64,000 nt of DNA, from assembly GCA_944322975.1 (NCBI GenBank), contig CALUQS010000048.1, positions 1 to 64,000 on the forward strand, read 5' to 3'. The notes beneath the pieces were generated by a model. That model saw only the letters and a program-made list of their open reading frames with translations, ran no database searches and was not told the origin of the DNA. Shown here piece by piece: positions 61,082 to 64,000 of the stretch. Source of the stretch: Candidatus Gastranaerophilales bacterium. GTDB taxonomy: Bacteria > Cyanobacteriota > Vampirovibrionia > Gastranaerophilales > Gastranaerophilaceae. Every line of letters begins with the position of its first letter. Within the stretch, counting starts at the first letter, position 1. The position numbers and the translations under genes were made by a program.

Positions 61082-62105
61082 TATTGTTAATTTAATACAC
61101 AAAGCGGGCGAGTCATCCTGCCTGACTGCGGAAGAACTTACAAAAATTTTAAAAGATAATACTTTTAATGATGTTTTATTTGAAACTGCCGATAATGTGC
61201 GTCAAAAAAATGTCGGAGATGAAGTCCATCTGAGAGGATTAATAGAGTTTTCAAATATTTGCAGATGCAACTGTTTTTATTGCGGACTGAGAAAAGATAA
61301 CCGTTCAGTGCAAAGATACAGGATGAGAGCTGAAGAAATAATTGCTCTTGCTCAAACTGCACGGGAGTTTGGTTATAAAACAGTTGTGCTGCAATCAGGA
61401 GAAGATGCATTTTTTGACATTGATACAATATGCAGGATTATTAAATCAATTAAAGAATTAGGGCTTGCGTTAACACTAAGTATCGGGGAAAAGTCTTACA
61501 AAGAATATGAGGCATATAAACATGCCGGAGCTGACAGGTATCTTTTGCGTATTGAAACAACAGATAAACGGCTTTATAAAAAACTGCACCCCTCTATGAG
61601 TTATGAAAACAGGAAAAGATGTCTTAATGATTTAAAATCATTGGGCTATGAAGTCGGAACAGGATGCCTTGTCGGGTTACCGCAGCAAAGCGATGAATCA
61701 CTGGCACAGGATATACTGTTTTTTAAAGAACTCAACGCTGATATGGTAGGGCTTGGCCCATTTATCCCGTGTCCTGATACACCTTTGCAAAATACTGCAG
61801 CAGGAACACTTATAAAAGCGTTAAAAGTAATGGCTCTTACAAGACTGCTTTTGCCTGATATAAATATTCCGGCAACAACGGCAATGGAAACTTTGCAGGA
61901 AAACGGACGTCTAATTGCACTAAAAAGCGGTGCAAATGTAGTCATGCCGGATGTGACAAGTGAAGATTGCAAACAAAAATATACAATCTATCCCGGCAAA
62001 GCCGGCTTGAACAATACCGCACTTGATTATAAAAATACGATTGTTAAAAATATCGAATCAATAGGACGTACAATATCAACCGGCTACGGATTTCGTAAAA
62101 AATAA
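61074..62105 (+). CDS. hydE: [FeFe]-hydrogenase maturase HydE (radical SAM)
   Basis: Radical SAM enzyme that helps build the H-cluster of [FeFe]-hydrogenase. The 343 residues hold C63-x3-C67-x2-C70 in NICRCNCFYCGLRKDN, the RYRMRAEEI segment, VVLQSGED, LRIETTDKRLYKKLHP, CLVGLPQQSDESLAQDI and GPFIPCPDTPL. The TTG start (61074) overlaps mnmA by 8 bp, with GGAGG upstream. HydF, HydG and a hydrogenase are not in the window. BioB-like relatives are unlikely because of the HydE-specific motifs. Confidence 0.9.
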   Translation: MTDIVNLIHKAGESSCLTAEELTKILKDNTFNDVLFETADNVRQKNVGDEVHLRGLIEFSNICRCNCFYCGLRKDNRSVQRYRMRAEEIIALAQTAREFGYKTVVLQSGEDAFFDIDTICRIIKSIKELGLALTLSIGEKSYKEYEAYKHAGADRYLLRIETTDKRLYKKLHPSMSYENRKRCLNDLKSLGYEVGTGCLVGLPQQSDESLAQDILFFKELNADMVGLGPFIPCPDTPLQNTAAGTLIKALKVMALTRLLLPDINIPATTAMETLQENGRLIALKSGANVVMPDVTSEDCKQKYTIYPGKAGLNNTALDYKNTIVKNIESIGRTISTGYGFRKK

Positions 62106-62226
62106 CACTGTCATATATTTGACTTGACATTTAGTCAACACCAAACAGAGTTCTTGCCACCAAAGAGAGAGTATATTTTATGAGGTTTTTATGACGTCAA
62201 TCATATTGTTGAACTCACTTGGAAAT

Positions 62227-64000
62227 TTAAGAAAGAAAGATAAACAAATCTTTATCTGCTTTTATCAACACCGTAACAAAAGAATTCGCCTCGACAAAAC
62301 CATCTTGGTACGGTGAGTCGATTTCTTCCATAGCATTTGTATAGAAAATGCCGTTATTGTAAATTTGAGTTCTAAATTTCAGTTTCTGTTTTTTATTTGA
62401 TTTATTTAAAAATCTTATAATTAAATCACCTGTATCATTAGTTTTTATAGTATTGACTAAAATATTAGAATTGCCTGTCTCAAACAGAACCAAATCTTTG
62501 ATATTAGTTTTAACTGATAAAACAGTCTGATAAAATTTTTCCACCTCAGGTTCACAATCCTGTATATTGTCTTTAAATGTTATTGCAAACCTTGCGCTGC
62601 GCTGTCCTAAAAGCTGTAAATCAGGAACACGCAAAGGCGGTCCGGCCGGAGTTCCGCGGGTAGGATTTTTAGGGTTTGAGATTACGCCTGTTGAGCGCAA
62701 TAAAGTCAATCTCAGATTATTTTGATAAACTTCATATTCCTGAAGCCCCTCTGTAATGATACCGACACCCTGAACAAATAATAATTTTTGGAAAGGAGCA
62801 GTGTTGTATTTCAGCTCAACCCCTCTTGGTGCAGGAAGATGAGAATAAATATCATAATCAGGGTCAAATTCTCTTGTTGTATATCCTGCAAGATCGTCAG
62901 ATTCTGTGTAGTTTACCGGTTTGTCCATTGAAAACTCAAGTTGCAATATATGATCAACACTTTTGTTTTCCCAGTCCAAATTAAATTCCAGAAAGTCATT
63001 CTGATTTTGCAAAATGACGTTCATTGTTATTATATGTTTTCTCTTAACGCGTTCATTTCTTCTGTTTTTTGCACGAACAGGTATTGAAAGTTCAAACTTT
63101 AACTGTAGAACACACTGAATATGGCCTTTTTGCTTAATCTTTGTTTCAATCAATTTTGAGTATAAGGGCTTGTCATTTTCTAATGCACCAAAGTTATAGC
63201 TGTCACCGATATCCGCTCTGTTTATAAACGTTATAAAATCTTCATAAACTTTGTTTTTTGTCTTATCCTTTAACAAAACTTTGTCGTTTTTAACAAACAA
63301 CCCGATTTTATCGTTTTCAATTGACGTATTGGTTATTTTTAGCGTATTAACTTTATTTAGATGTTTATCCGTAATTTCCGTAATACTAAACGGCTTAATA
63401 TCTTTCAGATCAATAAGACATTCATAATAGGTTCTGTATTCCTCTGTAACAGGGGCTGTATAAATATCGTACATATTCTGGAGCGAAAAGCCTTTTTTGG
63501 GATAAAGCATTTGAGATTTAAACTGTCTGCGCAAATTTTTATTGCCGGTTACCCTGATTGCACCGTTAAGTGTGTAGTTAGAAAGATTAACTGCATACAG
63601 TTTATAAGTTTTTTTCCCCGAATCTCTTTGTACTGACTTAACAACGGCGTTCGAGGCTTCTTGAACTTTTAAATATCTCATAAGATTTTCTTTATGCACG
63701 TTATCGACACTGCAGCCGTAAATACTGTCATGGGCATGATTTTTTATTAAAAGTTTATAGATATAATCAACCTCCTGCTGGTATGATTTTGAAAGCGAAA
63801 GAAAGCTGAATATCGCTTGAAAAGGCTGAACCAGACGTGAAAGGTTCCACTGATTTTTGGCATTGCTCTGTTTTAAATCTATTCTTGAAGAATACACCCC
63901 TGGCAAAATAAAATTTCTTTTGGAATCACGAAATTCACAAGTCAAATTTCTGCGGAAATTCTTTTTTACTTTGTTAAAGTATTCAAAAGGCGTAGATAAA
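62227..64000 (-). CDS. Glycoside hydrolase family 38 alpha-mannosidase (5' end beyond window)
   Basis: The C-terminal 591 or so codons are visible. The frame stays open to the right edge of the window, so the catalytic N-terminal half lies outside; a TTG at 63945 is not a real start. NHAHDSIYGCSVDNVHKENLMRY (about residues 70-92 from the TTG) is the characteristic GH38 segment with the zinc-ligand His/Asp region. The beta domains of GH38 follow to the end. It removes alpha-mannosyl residues and probably acts in the cytoplasm or envelope; location is unclear without the N-terminus. Confidence 0.87.
   Translation of the reverse strand, partial: LSTPFEYFNKVKKNFRRNLTCEFRDSKRNFILPGVYSSRIDLKQSNAKNQWNLSRLVQPFQAIFSFLSLSKSYQQEVDYIYKLLIKNHAHDSIYGCSVDNVHKENLMRYLKVQEASNAVVKSVQRDSGKKTYKLYAVNLSNYTLNGAIRVTGNKNLRRQFKSQMLYPKKGFSLQNMYDIYTAPVTEEYRTYYECLIDLKDIKPFSITEITDKHLNKVNTLKITNTSIENDKIGLFVKNDKVLLKDKTKNKVYEDFITFINRADIGDSYNFGALENDKPLYSKLIETKIKQKGHIQCVLQLKFELSIPVRAKNRRNERVKRKHIITMNVILQNQNDFLEFNLDWENKSVDHILQLEFSMDKPVNYTESDDLAGYTTREFDPDYDIYSHLPAPRGVELKYNTAPFQKLLFVQGVGIITEGLQEYEVYQNNLRLTLLRSTGVISNPKNPTRGTPAGPPLRVPDLQLLGQRSARFAITFKDNIQDCEPEVEKFYQTVLSVKTNIKDLVLFETGNSNILVNTIKTNDTGDLIIRFLNKSNKKQKLKFRTQIYNNGIFYTNAMEEIDSPYQDGFVEANSFVTVLIKADKDLFIFLS

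Noticed and set aside
62185-62325. Short plus-strand frame of about 40 codons at the 3' end of the GH38 gene
   Set aside because: It overlaps the antisense of the mannosidase C-terminus and has no good ribosome-binding site.

Overview
The window is AT-rich chromosomal DNA from a Gram-negative, apparently anaerobic bacterium. The best fit is a non-photosynthetic relative of Cyanobacteria (Melainabacteria/Vampirovibrionia, for example a gut Gastranaerophilales). Several features point that way. There is a Ycf46-type AAA ATPase with a Ycf35/DUF1257-like protein and a DUF2997 protein, families best known from cyanobacteria and plastids. There is also a TIGR03279-type radical SAM/PDZ/DUF512 protein, L,L-diaminopimelate aminotransferase, two cyanobacteria-like envelope proteins (a GHL10 glycosidase-like protein and an NAGPA phosphodiester glycosidase), and SpoIID in a genome with outer-membrane machinery (two TolC-like channels, AsmA, an MsbA-like exporter). 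No photosynthesis gene is present. HydE, Rex and rubrerythrin indicate fermentative, H2-linked, oxygen-wary metabolism. The taxonomic call is an inference from gene content. No tRNA, rRNA, CRISPR array, prophage or insertion sequence was recognised.

Layout. 0-4.2 kb: speD, then rpsL-rpsG with hairpin-rich leaders and a terminator (fusA/tuf do not follow), a large coiled-coil membrane protein, and a small winged-helix protein behind a palindromic operator-like site. 4.2-8.1 kb (minus): a tightly coupled five-gene cassette of HhH membrane protein, radical SAM activase, Ycf46 AAA ATPase, membrane-anchored DUF1257-like protein and DUF2997 protein; it is the best candidate here for an undescribed system. 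8.3-17.3 kb: two small unknown genes and prmC, a J-protein with half a zinc finger, a secreted GHL10 protein, a pterin-dependent methyltransferase with MetF, a Xer recombinase and dapL. 17.5-19.6 kb: Fur-type and MerR-type regulators, an MmcQ/YjbR protein and rubrerythrin. 19.9-27.4 kb: a secreted NAGPA protein followed by a 36-residue cationic peptide gene, then a glycan operon (glf, galE, two GT2 glycosyltransferases, an ABC exporter) probably making a galactofuranose-containing surface glycan.

27.4-40 kb: amino-acid-binding lipoprotein with SpmB/SpmA, PadR with the DUF512 radical SAM protein, a DHA2-type efflux pump, YbaK, thioredoxin, Rex, a TolC-like channel and a 1242-residue AsmA-like protein. 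40-49.4 kb: Gfo/Idh oxidoreductase, CDP-alcohol phosphatidyltransferase, a HEIGH-motif membrane protein, TrmL, NnrD, a second TolC-like protein, ribosomal protein S1, a 54-residue gene and ArgS. 49.4-58.1 kb: a CpaE/TadZ-like ATPase with a partner, a 668-bp gap with two possible tiny genes, a YkgJ-type Cys protein, HU, SpoIID, IspD, ThiL, an ABC ATPase, a transglutaminase-like protein and a DEDDh exonuclease. 58.2-64 kb: a structured leader in front of a lytic transglycosylase, an NrtR-like Nudix protein, MnmA, HydE and a GH38 alpha-mannosidase that runs off the right edge.

A family of dispersed intergenic repeats (at about 17.3, 18.8, 39.9 and 56.4 kb) shares conserved ends around variable hairpins. 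Functions are assigned from sequence reading alone; no database search was possible.
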